This document shows positions 7,914 through 14,289 of a stretch of DNA of 20,166 bases, piece by piece. The stretch is from a bacterium. GTDB taxonomy: Bacteria; Desulfobacterota; GWC2-55-46. Positions within the stretch are counted from its first letter, which is position 1; every line of letters begins with the position of its first letter. The position numbers were made by a program, and so were the translations under genes. The stretch lies in contig SCQA01000042.1 of the NCBI GenBank assembly GCA_004298725.1, positions 1 to 20,166 of the forward strand, in the 5' to 3' direction. The notes under the pieces were generated by a model that did no database searches, was not told where the DNA came from, and worked only from the letters and a program-made list of their open reading frames with translations.

Positions 7914-9326
7914 CTATTCTTTTTCCACGACAAAAGCGGAAGGCAAAGTAGCGTCCGTAGCGCCGCTTTTCAAAAGCGTGGCAAGCGCGTTAACGACAAA
8001 CGTTATGCCGCCCGCGATTGACACAAGCCCGCCTATGCCCATAACCGACATGCCGATTATCTTTGCCCAGCTGTTTAAGTTTTGCGCTCCGGCGTAAGTC
8101 TTTCTCGCCACTCCGTGAGAACCCGCGATATAAAGCCCTATGGCAAAAAGCAATATGCCCGTAAAGTAAAGGTACGGCTGTACCGCCGCCATCTTTTTAC
8201 TATACACGGCTTTTCCGAATACCGGAGCCATCTCGTAAAAAAGCCCCATGAAAGCTATCGTAACCGCGCCGATTACCGAGTGGTAATGCGCCGGAATAAT
8301 GGTATTTACGCCGCTTATCGTAAGGGCCAAAACGCCGCCAACGGCGAATATGATCATTGACAAAACAAGCGATGAAAAGGCCGGCCTTTTCATCGGAACG
8401 CTTTTTTGGGAAACCATAAGCGCGATAACCATTAGCATGAAAACCGCGGTTGAAAACCCCAAGCCCCATTGCATCAACGTTGTAAAGCTCTCCTTATGCG
8501 CCTGCGTGGCGGTATCGTGAATAAAATATATAATAGGCGCTGGCAGAACAAAAAACAGATAAAGCGCGTAGAGCGGCTTTGACACGGCTGAGCTTACAGC
8601 CTGCCTGCCGTAGACTATATACGCTATAAACGCCCATACCGTTACCATGGCAATGGTGTTGGCAAACTGAAGCATGTGCCCGCCGCCCCAAAAAAGCCTT
8701 TCAAAGTCAAGGTACGCCTTGCCTGTCGAATACTGAAAATAACCGGACAACGCAAAACACAAAAATGCGACAAGCACCGCAGTGGATGAAGCCGCCATTC
8801 CCACTGTAACGGAACGAAGCTTAACTCCGGCTGTCTTGGCGGCAAAGAAGCTTAAAAAACCGTTTATTATATTTACAAATACCCCTACTGCAAAAAGGCC
8901 AAGCCCGACGTAAAATACAGGAGTACCCAGCACAGGAACATAATTGGCAAGCTCGGCAAACCCGAGGCCGAATATAGCCGAAATTACAACCAAAAGCATG
9001 CCTGCCGATGAAAGAGCGAGCGAAAGCCAGCCTGCAATTTCGCTCTTAAGGCCGCGCCTTAAAAGCACCGAGGTTGAATACGCCCACAAAAACCCCTCAA
9101 AGGCCAGAAACCATATTACTACGGCAAGCACCACGTGCCCCACAAGCGCCACAAATATATAATCGCGCCCGAGCGGAAGCATTGTCTCTATAACCGGCGT
9201 CCTCGCCAGAGCCACTAACAACGCGAAGATACCGGCAAAAACGAGCGAAAATACCGCGAGCAGAAGCCAGCCGCGGACTATTTTTTTTGTCCCCGCAGGC
9301 GTTGCATCAAAGAACTCATTATTCAT
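7914..9326 (-). CDS. Heme-copper oxidase subunit I-like membrane protein, atypical active site
   Basis: This 470-residue protein has about 12 predicted membrane helices and heme-copper oxidase-type histidines. His64 (VGHVVLAVVIW) is a likely low-spin heme ligand. His217 (WGGGHMLQF) is in the helix VI metal-ligand position. PAHYHS (His347, His349) is the helix X pair for the high- and low-spin hemes. The helix VII site, normally His-His, reads YFIHDT, so only His270 is present and Ile269 replaces the first. No subunit II with a CuA site is visible nearby. It could be a cbb3-like oxidase, a nitric oxide reductase-like relative, or a non-catalytic homologue. The ATG start has no Shine-Dalgarno sequence, and TATAAG lies four bases upstream of it, so a leaderless message is possible. 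Confidence 0.8.
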   Translation of the reverse strand: MNNEFFDATPAGTKKIVRGWLLLAVFSLVFAGIFALLVALARTPVIETMLPLGRDYIFVALVGHVVLAVVIWFLAFEGFLWAYSTSVLLRRGLKSEIAGWLSLALSSAGMLLVVISAIFGLGFAELANYVPVLGTPVFYVGLGLFAVGVFVNIINGFLSFFAAKTAGVKLRSVTVGMAASSTAVLVAFLCFALSGYFQYSTGKAYLDFERLFWGGGHMLQFANTIAMVTVWAFIAYIVYGRQAVSSAVSKPLYALYLFFVLPAPIIYFIHDTATQAHKESFTTLMQWGLGFSTAVFMLMVIALMVSQKSVPMKRPAFSSLVLSMIIFAVGGVLALTISGVNTIIPAHYHSVIGAVTIAFMGLFYEMAPVFGKAVYSKKMAAVQPYLYFTGILLFAIGLYIAGSHGVARKTYAGAQNLNSWAKIIGMSVMGIGGLVSIAGGITFVVNALATLLKSGATDATLPSAFVVEKE

Positions 9327-9361
9327 TGTCTTATATGTAGCCTATTTTTCAAATATGCAAC

Positions 9362-9375
9362 ATGACAGATGTCAT
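9362..9375. promoter_or_regulatory. TGAC-N4-GTCA palindrome, candidate Crp/Fnr-family operator
   Basis: ATGACA and TGTCAT form a perfect inverted repeat with a 2-bp spacer in the 125-bp divergent region. The centre is about 42 bp from the oxidase start codon. It is also about 41.5 bp from the start predicted by a TATAAT at 9398-9403, the usual class II activator position for Crp/Fnr proteins. The TGAC-N4-GTCA geometry resembles HcpR-type sites, where HcpR is a regulator of nitrosative-stress genes in some anaerobes. The cognate regulator is not in the window. Confidence 0.5.
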
Positions 9376-9385
9376 TTATTAAAAC

Positions 9386-9415
9386 TTGCAAGGGTTTTAT
9401 AATTCATTATATAAT
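9386..9415 (+). promoter_or_regulatory. Promoter region of the nfu-ferredoxin operon
   Basis: Two readings are possible. TATAAT at 9398-9403 would pair with activator binding at the upstream palindrome. Alternatively, -35 TTGCAA (9386-9391) with an 18-bp spacer and TATAAT (9410-9415) would act as a regulator-independent promoter. Both would give a short leader before nfu. Confidence 0.45.
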
Positions 9416-9451
9416 TATACTGCTAAAATTCATTTCGGAGGAAATAAAATT

Positions 9452-9676
9452 ATGTTAAGGGACAGGGTAGAAGAGGCGCTAAACAGCATACGTCCGGCCC
9501 TGCAGGCTGACGGAGGGGACGTTACCCTCGTTGAAGTTACTGACGACGGCATAGTGCGGGTACAGCTTCAGGGCGCGTGTTCAGGTTGCCCAAGCTCGCA
9601 GATAACGCTTGCCATGGGCATTGAACGGGCCATCAAGGAAAAGGTGCCGGAAATAAAAGAAGTGCTCTCCATTTAA
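9452..9676 (+). CDS. NifU C-terminal-domain (Nfu) Fe-S scaffold protein
   Basis: This 74-residue protein consists only of the Nfu domain, which holds a transient [4Fe-4S] cluster between two monomers and passes it to target proteins. Conserved features are the N-terminal RVEEALNSIRPALQADGGDV stretch and the cluster-binding CSGC motif in GACSGCPSS. The ATG at 9452 is chosen because TTCGGAGGAAATAAAATT gives an ideal ribosome site. The frame stays open upstream, but that extension is AT-rich leader sequence. It is first in a plus-strand series with a ferredoxin and other cysteine-bearing small proteins ending in mrp, another Fe-S carrier, which supports a cluster-delivery role. Confidence 0.93.
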   Translation: MLRDRVEEALNSIRPALQADGGDVTLVEVTDDGIVRVQLQGACSGCPSSQITLAMGIERAIKEKVPEIKEVLSI

Positions 9677-9685
9677 CAAACCATG

Positions 9686-9717
9686 CCGGTAGCGGCCACG
9701 CTTGCGGCCGCTACCGG
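9686..9717 (+). other. Strong intercistronic hairpin between nfu and ferredoxin genes
   Basis: A perfect 12-bp GC-rich stem (686-697 with 706-717) closes an 8-base loop in the 64-bp gap. No T-run follows, so it is not a classical terminator. It may protect the 3' end of the nfu message or set differential expression within the operon. Confidence 0.6.
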
Positions 9718-9740
9718 GCAATTGGAACAAAGGTAATTTT

Positions 9741-9917
9741 ATGGCTTTTTACATTAAAGACGACTGCGTGGCGTGCGGGGCTTGCCTGCCGGAGTGTCCC
9801 GAAGGCGCCATATCCGAAGGCAACCCATACATAATAGACCCCGAGTTATGCACCGAATGCGGCGCGTGCGCCGAAGTATGCCCCGTTGAAGCGTGCCAGC
9901 CGTCAAGAGCGGCTTAA
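9741..9917 (+). CDS. 2[4Fe-4S] ferredoxin
   Basis: This 58-residue bacterial ferredoxin has two CxxCxxCxxxC motifs: Cys9, 12, 15, 19 and Cys37, 40, 43, 47, with an extra Cys52. The pattern predicts two low-potential [4Fe-4S] clusters carrying one electron each. The ATG at 9741 starts the usual MAFYIKDDCVACGAC opening, with AAAGG seven bases upstream. The frame extends to 9702, but that part overlaps the intercistronic hairpin and is unlikely to be coding. It probably supplies electrons to, or is matured by, the neighbouring Fe-S proteins. Its specific partner is unknown. Confidence 0.94.
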   Translation: MAFYIKDDCVACGACLPECPEGAISEGNPYIIDPELCTECGACAEVCPVEACQPSRAA

Positions 9918-9950
9918 CCGCAAAAGCAAAAAATCCCGGAGGATTACGTA

Positions 9951-10385
<435 letters not shown>

Positions 10386-10407
10386 GCGATAAAATAGCCT
10401 AACTTTT

Positions 10408-10614
10408 ATGGCAATTGTAACAAAAGACATGATAATAGCCGAGGTAATTAAACGGCATCCGCAGACCGAAAAGGTTTTCAAAAAACACTTCGGCAACGGT
10501 TGCTTCACCTGCCCGGGCTCGAAAAATGAGGACATTGCCTTCGGCGCGATGATGCACAACGTTGACACGGAGCTTGTCATGCAAGAGCTTAATGACGCCG
10601 TAAAAGGCGCCTAA
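10408..10614 (+). CDS. DUF1858 (hybrid-cluster-protein-associated redox disulfide) protein
   Basis: This 68-residue soluble protein matches the DUF1858 family, also described as a redox-disulfide domain associated with hybrid cluster protein. The signature is KHFGNGCFTCPGS with a CxxC pair (Cys32, Cys35). The helical opening TKDMIIAEVIKRHPQTEKVF and the closing VDTELVMQELNDAV are also typical. The biochemical role is not settled; association with Hcp suggests thiol redox or metal-centre chemistry under nitrosative stress. No ribosome site is visible. The ATG is 22 bases after the preceding stop, so translation may depend on coupling. It is related in layout to the next gene. Confidence 0.88.
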   Translation: MAIVTKDMIIAEVIKRHPQTEKVFKKHFGNGCFTCPGSKNEDIAFGAMMHNVDTELVMQELNDAVKGA

Positions 10615-10634
10615 TAACAATTACGGAGATAAGC

Positions 10635-10817
10635 ATGAAGGTAACAAAAGAAATGGTCGTGAACGACTGCATAAAACAATACCCAAAAACCATAGGCGTG
10701 TTTACGCGCTTTAAAATTGACTCGTGTTGCGGAGGCGCGGTAAGCATAGAAGCCGCGGCAAAACGCGACGGCGCCCCGCTTGACGCCATTCTTCAAGCGC
10801 TTAACGAAGCCGCTTAG
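10635..10817 (+). CDS. Stand-alone ScdA/RIC N-terminal domain (DUF542) protein
   Basis: This 60-residue protein corresponds to the ScdA_N domain, normally the N-terminus of di-iron Fe-S repair proteins (ScdA, YtfE, RIC), which restore clusters damaged by NO or oxidants. It has the defining FKIDSCCGG motif (Cys31, Cys32) and the opening TKEMVVNDCIKQYP. The hemerythrin-like di-iron domain that usually follows is absent, so it either works alone or with a separate partner. GGAG lies seven bases before the ATG. Its fold resembles the DUF1858 product 20 bp upstream, and the two may have arisen by duplication. Co-transcription with the preceding genes is likely. Confidence 0.9.
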   Translation: MKVTKEMVVNDCIKQYPKTIGVFTRFKIDSCCGGAVSIEAAAKRDGAPLDAILQALNEAA

Positions 10818-10943
10818 AAACTTTCTCGGCAAACGCATTTATCCCCTGAGAGAGCCGCAGTATTTTCAAAAAACCCTTCCCTTTGATTTTATGGAAGGCG
10901 CGCCCTCTTATTAAACATGTAACAGTTTCAAGGAGGTATTAAA

Positions 10944-12011
10944 TTGACCGCTAAAACAGCGCATATAACCGAAACCGCCGTACTTGACGCGCTTAGAAAG
11001 GTCATGGACCCGGAACTTGGCAAAGACCTCGTTGCGCTTAACATGATAAAAAACATCAAAATCAGCGGCACTAAGGTTGCCTTCAGCCTTATGCTTACCA
11101 CAATGGCCTGCCCTCTTAAAAAAGAGCTTGAGGACAACTCAAGAAATGCCGTGCTTGGCGTCGCCGGCGTAACCGAAGTTAAAATTGAAACCGGCGCTGA
11201 GGTTCCTCACTCTAAAAAACTGCCGGAAAAATCCGCCATACCCGGCGTAAAAAATACCATTGCGATCGCAAGCGGCAAAGGCGGCGTAGGCAAATCAACC
11301 GTTGCGGTAAACCTTGCCCTCGCGCTTAGCGCGACAGGCTCGAAGGTTGGCCTCTTGGACATGGACGTTTACGGGCCGAGCGTTCCCACCATGATGGGCA
11401 TACACAAAACGCCTGAAGCGACCCCTGATGAAAAGCTCATGCCCCTTGAAAACCACGGGCTTAAGCTCATGTCCGTCGGGTTCATGCTTGACGAAGAAAC
11501 GCCGCTTATATGGAGGGGGCCGCTTGTAATGCAGCTTGTAAAGCAGTTCCTCATGGGCGTTATGTGGGGCGAGCTTGACTACCTTGTTATAGACCTGCCG
11601 CCCGGCACCGGCGACGTTCAGCTTTCGCTTGTGCAGACCATACCGCTTACATGCGCGGTTATAGTAACCACTCCGCAGAACATCGCGCTGATTGACGCCA
11701 GAAGGGCTATAAAGATGTTCAGTGAAGTAACGGTGCCTGTCGTGGGAATCATAGAAAACATGAGCAGTTTTGTCTGCCCGCACTGCAATGAAACCACGGA
11801 AATATTCTCGCACGGCGGAGGCGAAAAGACGAGCGAGCGCTACGGCATACCGCTTATAGGGAAGATACCCATTGACCTTGCCATCCGCGAAGGCGGAGAC
11901 TCCGGCAACCCCATTGTTACCGCCTTTCCGGGTTCGCCTCAGACAAAGGCGTTTTTAAAGATAGCCGAGTCCGTGGCAAGCAAAATAAGCGTGCTCGATT
12001 TGTGCGAATAA
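10944..12011 (+). CDS. mrp: Mrp/ApbC-type P-loop Fe-S cluster carrier with DUF59 domain
   Basis: This 355-residue protein combines an N-terminal DUF59/MIP18 domain (about residues 10-85, with DPELGKDLV and Cys56) and an Mrp/NBP35 ATPase. The ATPase has deviant Walker A GKGGVGKS (111-118), DMDVYGPSVP, LVIDLPPGTGD, and the CxxC (Cys278, Cys281) that bridges a [4Fe-4S] cluster between two subunits. Such proteins load clusters onto apo-enzymes in the cytosol. The start is TTG at 10944, supported by AAGGAGG eight bases upstream and by alignment of the DUF59 start. A 126-bp gap separates it from the ScdA_N gene, with no clear terminator, so it may belong to the same unit or have its own promoter. 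Confidence 0.94.
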   Translation: MTAKTAHITETAVLDALRKVMDPELGKDLVALNMIKNIKISGTKVAFSLMLTTMACPLKKELEDNSRNAVLGVAGVTEVKIETGAEVPHSKKLPEKSAIPGVKNTIAIASGKGGVGKSTVAVNLALALSATGSKVGLLDMDVYGPSVPTMMGIHKTPEATPDEKLMPLENHGLKLMSVGFMLDEETPLIWRGPLVMQLVKQFLMGVMWGELDYLVIDLPPGTGDVQLSLVQTIPLTCAVIVTTPQNIALIDARRAIKMFSEVTVPVVGIIENMSSFVCPHCNETTEIFSHGGGEKTSERYGIPLIGKIPIDLAIREGGDSGNPIVTAFPGSPQTKAFLKIAESVASKISVLDLCE

Positions 12012-12200
12012 AGCTTAAAGACAGTGAATGGTGAAAAGTGAATAATAACGAATAACTGTGCCGCTGAAATTCCTTTTTTTTAAAGAGTTTCAATAAAAAC
12101 ACCTTGTGCTTTGTCTTATTTCTTAGCAAATCAGAAGACCTGTTTCTGCGATATCCTCTTCACAAGTAAATTTGCCCGGTTTTTTTTAAATAAACATCGT

Positions 12201-12226
12201 CGTTCCCACGCTCCTGCGTGGGAACG
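12201..12226. repeat. Dispersed hairpin repeat (CGTTCCCACGC type)
   Basis: CGTTCCCACGC and GCGTGGGAACG form a perfect 11-bp stem with a 4-base loop. Part of the same wording recurs at 16091-16110 (GCGTTCCCACGCTGGAGCGT). It resembles widespread intergenic palindromes of many bacterial genomes. Confidence 0.7.
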
Positions 12227-12297
12227 CAGAACGGGACGCTCCAGCATCCATGCTTCGCTCCATTAGCGCACAACAAGCATTTTTTGCTTCTTTACCT

Positions 12298-12337
12298 CCT
12301 CTCCCCCATCAAAAGGGGGAGAGGATTAAGGTGAGGG
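12298..12337. repeat. Dispersed CCTCTCCCCC hairpin repeat, copy 1
   Basis: CCTCTCCCCC and GGGGGAGAGG pair over 10 bp around a 7-base loop. The sequence then runs GATTAAGGTGAGGGG-like. An inverted copy lies at 12925-12967 and a divergent copy at 13021-13057. Confidence 0.7.
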
Positions 12338-12372
12338 GCGTTTTTCGCTTTTAAAAGGGGATTATTAAGCTG

Positions 12373-12400
12373 TTGCATGAATTGAAATTAGTGATAAAAT
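12373..12400 (+). promoter_or_regulatory. Sigma-70-type promoter of the orphan RNA
   Basis: TTGCAT (12373-12378), a 16-bp spacer and TAAAAT (12395-12400) predict a start near 12407, just before the closing helix of the RNA. Confidence 0.55.
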
Positions 12401-12406
12401 AGAAGT

Positions 12407-12714
12407 AGAGGACAAGTTCACAAGCGTTGTTTGGACTAACGCGTAAGTGCGTAAGAACCATCCGCAGGGCGCGTACAAACCGCCTAAGGAGGCCAAAAAA
12501 AGCTACGTCTGAATGGGTTGCGGCAGGAAAGTCGCGGACCCGATGGGGCAAGGTAGCAGAAGCCCGGAAGAGGCGTTAGCTACAAAGGGCCGACGGATTG
12601 GAAAAAAGCTGTCCAAACAACACTTGTTTTATGGGACTGTCTGTAGCGCACGCGTTGGTTAAACAGCAAGGTTAAAACATCAAAACGCGTGTGAATAAAC
12701 AGACAGCCCCTTTT
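12407..12714 (+). ncRNA. Structured non-coding RNA of unassigned family
   Basis: This looks like a self-contained transcription unit with promoter, structured core and terminator. The core is closed by a long helix in which 12421-12436 pairs with 12611-12626 in 15 of 16 positions. Inside are a small hairpin ACGC-GTAAGT-GCGT (12439-12453), a GGGT/ACCC-bounded stem-loop containing GCAGGAAAGTCGCGG (about 12515-12541), and a GTAGC/GCTAC stem (about 12553-12583). A terminator hairpin follows. The sequence does not fit RNase P, tmRNA, SRP or 6S RNA as I know them. The start and family are inferred; covariation against homologues would decide. Confidence 0.6.
12633..12714 (+). terminator. Elaborate terminator of the orphan RNA
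   Basis: CTGTCTGT (12637-12644) pairs with ACAGACAG (12699-12706), extended by GGG/CCC. An inner perfect 8-bp stem (12649-12656 with 12684-12691) lies within, and TTTTGTATTT follows. The outer stem plus T-run is a credible Rho-independent terminator with a large structured loop. Confidence 0.65.
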
Positions 12715-12799
12715 GTATTTCAAGCCTTAACTTGCGATTAGGCGGGCTTTTTGGTTAGCCGTTTATGAATGGAAAATGCACATCTCCATATCAATGTAG

Positions 12800-12816
12800 G
12801 GCGGGCAATGCCCGCC
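12800..12816. repeat. GGCGGGC-AAT-GCCCGCC palindromic repeat
   Basis: A 7-bp perfect palindrome with a 3-base loop. A related copy, GGCGGGTGTTGCCCGCC, lies at 13398-13414 just past the toxin gene. A degenerate one (GGCGGGCCGTGTCCGCC) lies near 12845. Confidence 0.6.
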
Positions 12817-12924
12817 ATTCTCAAAAGTACGCAAATGAAATTTCGGCGGGCCGTGTCCGCCTTATTACAAGACTCCTTCTCCTATATAGGGAAAAAGCCG
12901 GAATAAGGGGAACGGAATTTTAAA

Positions 12925-12967
12925 CCCCCTCACCTTAATCCTCTCCCCCCATCAGAATGGTGAGAGG
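12925..12967. repeat. CCTCTCCCCC repeat, copy 2 (inverted)
   Basis: CCCCTCACCTTAATCCTCTC followed by a C-run is the reverse complement of the tail of copy 1 at 12298-12337. A third, more divergent copy follows at 13021-13057. Confidence 0.65.
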
Positions 12968-12998
12968 AAATAAAGACAAAGCATTAACTGTTAAGTAA

Positions 12999-13133
12999 GG
13001 TCTGATTAATTTCTTTTTTTCTCCTCTCCCCTTGAGGGAGAGGGTTGGGTGAGGGGTAAATGTGAGGAAAAAATATCGCAGAACAGATACCCGATATTTT
13101 TTGATTGCGGAAAAGAATTAATCAGAGATTCCC
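12999..13133. mobile_element. Second MITE-like inverted-repeat element
   Basis: The left end TCTGATTAATTTCTTTT (13001-13017) and the reverse complement of the right end at 13111-13126 (TCTGATTAATTCTTTT) match except for one inserted base. Inside are a divergent CTCTCCCC repeat and a perfect 11-bp AT-rich stem (13068-13078 with 13092-13102). No ORF and no clear target duplication are seen. The outer bases of the right end (AGGGAATCTCTGA) resemble the GGGTGTCTCTAAA end of the element at 658-797. Confidence 0.4.
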
Positions 13134-13232
13134 TAACAATAAAGCCTTTTAATCCGTTACGCCATACCGACACAGCCGCATTCAACGCGGCCTTTTTTAC
13201 AAACCGATTTTATCCGCTTAAATCAAATCAAT

Positions 13233-13328
13233 GGAAGGGGAAAGGGCCCGGTGGCCCTGCAGGTCTTCAAAACCTGATTGTCGCCTTTAACGGAGACGGA
13301 TGGGTTCGACTCCCATCCCCTTCCGCCA
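13233..13328 (+). tRNA. selC: tRNA-Sec (anticodon TCA)
   Basis: This is a 96-nt selenocysteine tRNA. It has an 8-bp acceptor stem (GGAAGGGG with CCCCTTCC), a long D stem (GGGCC-CGGT-GGCCC), an anticodon loop CTTCAAA with TCA at 13267-13269, a long variable arm and a T arm ATGGG-TTCGACT-CCCAT. The discriminator is G and CCA is encoded. It is charged with serine, converted to selenocysteine by SelA, and read at UGA with SelB. The organism therefore very likely makes selenoproteins. No selA, selB or evident selenoprotein gene lies in this window. Confidence 0.96.
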
Positions 13329-13427
13329 CTTTGTTGGAATAAACCACGAGCCGTTGTCTTGTATATACGCTGGCTGGTATGAACCGCCTACAGCTCTGGC
13401 GGGTGTTGCCCGCCTACGACGCTTCTC

Positions 13428-13838
13428 TTACAAATCTTCTGCCAGATCTTTCAAAAATTGAACAGGCGTTAAGATTTTGATTTTCATATAACTCTTTATC
13501 GCTTCAAGCGCCTTGTCTCCCGTGATAATCGCATCAGCTCTCAACGCAACGGCACATTCGATGAATTTATCGTCATCAGGGTCTTTTTCCACCAGGGTTA
13601 TTTTAGGAGTTTTCGTCGTAAAGACGATATTAAACCCCTTTGAAAATAGACTTAACAGTTCCTCCAGTTCATCTTCATCCTCAAGGCCGATTCTTCTTAA
13701 AACCTCGATGTACTCATCGAGAATGTCTTTGGAAAGGCAAAGGGTTATCTTCTCTTTTCTCCAGAGGTCAATAATCTTTCCGGGATTACCGCCAAAAAAG
13801 GAAGAAACGAAAATATTGGTATCTATGACAACCTTCAT
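13428..13838 (-). CDS. PIN-domain toxin (VapC-like, COG1569 type)
   Basis: This 136-residue PIN-family nuclease is probably the toxin of a toxin-antitoxin pair that cleaves RNA. It begins KVVIDTNIFVSSFFGGNPG, with the first acidic metal ligand Asp6. Further conserved acids are Glu42 (LDEYIEVL), the DPDDDKFIECA cluster (Asp88-90), and ITGDKAL with Asp108. Its ATG overlaps the stop codon of the upstream ribbon-helix-helix gene (ATGA), so the two are translationally coupled. The RNA target is unknown. It may originate from transfer, as such modules often do. A GGCGGG palindrome follows its stop codon and might assist transcript ending. Confidence 0.9.
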   Translation of the reverse strand: MKVVIDTNIFVSSFFGGNPGKIIDLWRKEKITLCLSKDILDEYIEVLRRIGLEDEDELEELLSLFSKGFNIVFTTKTPKITLVEKDPDDDKFIECAVALRADAIITGDKALEAIKSYMKIKILTPVQFLKDLAEDL

Positions 13839-14083
13839 TTCCTTCCCTTGCGCACGTCCTTAATAGCCCTGCTTACATCAGCGGACGTAAACCCCTTGGA
13901 CTTCAGCTTCTTTCCGACCCTGCCCCAAAGGTTGTCTATGTAGGAACTTATATCATGTTCCTTGATGTAGTCTTCAATCAACTCCCGGACCATCTGGCTG
14001 GTAGTTTTGCCCTCTGTCCGGGCAAGCTTGTTGAGTTTATCCTTAAGCTCAGGGTTCATTCTTATAATCATTTGCGTGTGCAT
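13835..14083 (-). CDS. Ribbon-helix-helix antitoxin
   Basis: This 82-residue protein opens with a ribbon-helix-helix DNA-binding domain (TQMIIRMNPELKDKLNKLA, then EGKTTSQMVRELIEDYIKEH). Its C-terminus probably wraps and blocks the PIN toxin. The ATG at 14083 is preferred over the frame's first ATG at 14104 because GGGAGA lies seven bases ahead of it. Antitoxins of this kind neutralise the toxin by direct contact and repress their own promoter. The AT-rich inverted repeats just upstream fit that role. It overlaps the toxin gene by four bases. Confidence 0.88.
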   Translation of the reverse strand: MHTQMIIRMNPELKDKLNKLARTEGKTTSQMVRELIEDYIKEHDISSYIDNLWGRVGKKLKSKGFTSADVSRAIKDVRKGRK

Positions 14084-14106
14084 AAAGGTTCTCCCAAATA
14101 TCAATT

Positions 14107-14136
14107 ATTATATATAATGTATATATTGTATATCAA
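14107..14136 (-). promoter_or_regulatory. Promoter and likely operator of the toxin-antitoxin pair
   Basis: On the minus strand TTGATA (14136-14131), an 18-bp spacer and TATAAT (14112-14107) precede the antitoxin. The spacer is made of ATATAT-rich inverted repeats, and TATCAAT occurs on both sides (14099 and 14131), a plausible site for the ribbon-helix-helix dimer. Confidence 0.6.
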
Positions 14137-14289
14137 TGCAATACGCATGTCAACACGCAAAAAATCGCCCATTGGCGCCAAATCGCTTTTCTTTTGATTG
14201 CCTTGTTGATGTTATGGAAAATATTATCAGGGGAAGAATTGCCGCTTGCCCTGTTCCGTGGACACACCGAAAAGTTAATGTTCTATCCC

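Larger units (their letters stand above)
12012..12372. other. Non-coding gap after mrp
   Basis: I see no gene in these 360 bases. They contain low-complexity A/T stretches and the two hairpin repeats listed separately. A CAGT...ACTG stretch with GTGAATGGTGAAAAGTGAATAA-like wording also looks repetitive. No convincing terminator for mrp was found. Confidence 0.5.
12717..13232. other. Repeat-rich gap before selC
   Basis: No credible gene is seen in these 516 bases. They hold the GGCGGGC-type palindrome, the inverted CCTCTCCCCC copy and the second inverted-repeat element, each listed separately. A CGCGGCC-TTTTTT stretch occurs shortly before the tRNA. A 97-codon frame at 13049-13342 runs straight through the tRNA and is rejected. 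Confidence 0.5.

Noticed and set aside
9683..9720. Terminator between nfu and ferredoxin
   Set aside because: The stem is strong but no T-run follows on either strand, so it is listed as a hairpin only.
12515..12541. AGGAAAGTC in the orphan RNA resembles the conserved P4 strand of RNase P RNA
   Set aside because: The matching 3' P4 strand (ACAGAA-type) and the other conserved RNase P blocks are absent, and the core is too short.
12513..12662. 49-codon ORF (MGCGRKVADPMGQGSR...) inside the orphan RNA
   Set aside because: Its AAGGAGG lies about 20 bases upstream, too far for initiation. The frame runs through the conserved-looking closing helix and into the terminator.
13049..13342. 97-codon plus-strand ORF before and across selC
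   Set aside because: It reads through the tRNA-Sec gene and an inverted-repeat element, with no ribosome site and no recognisable domain.
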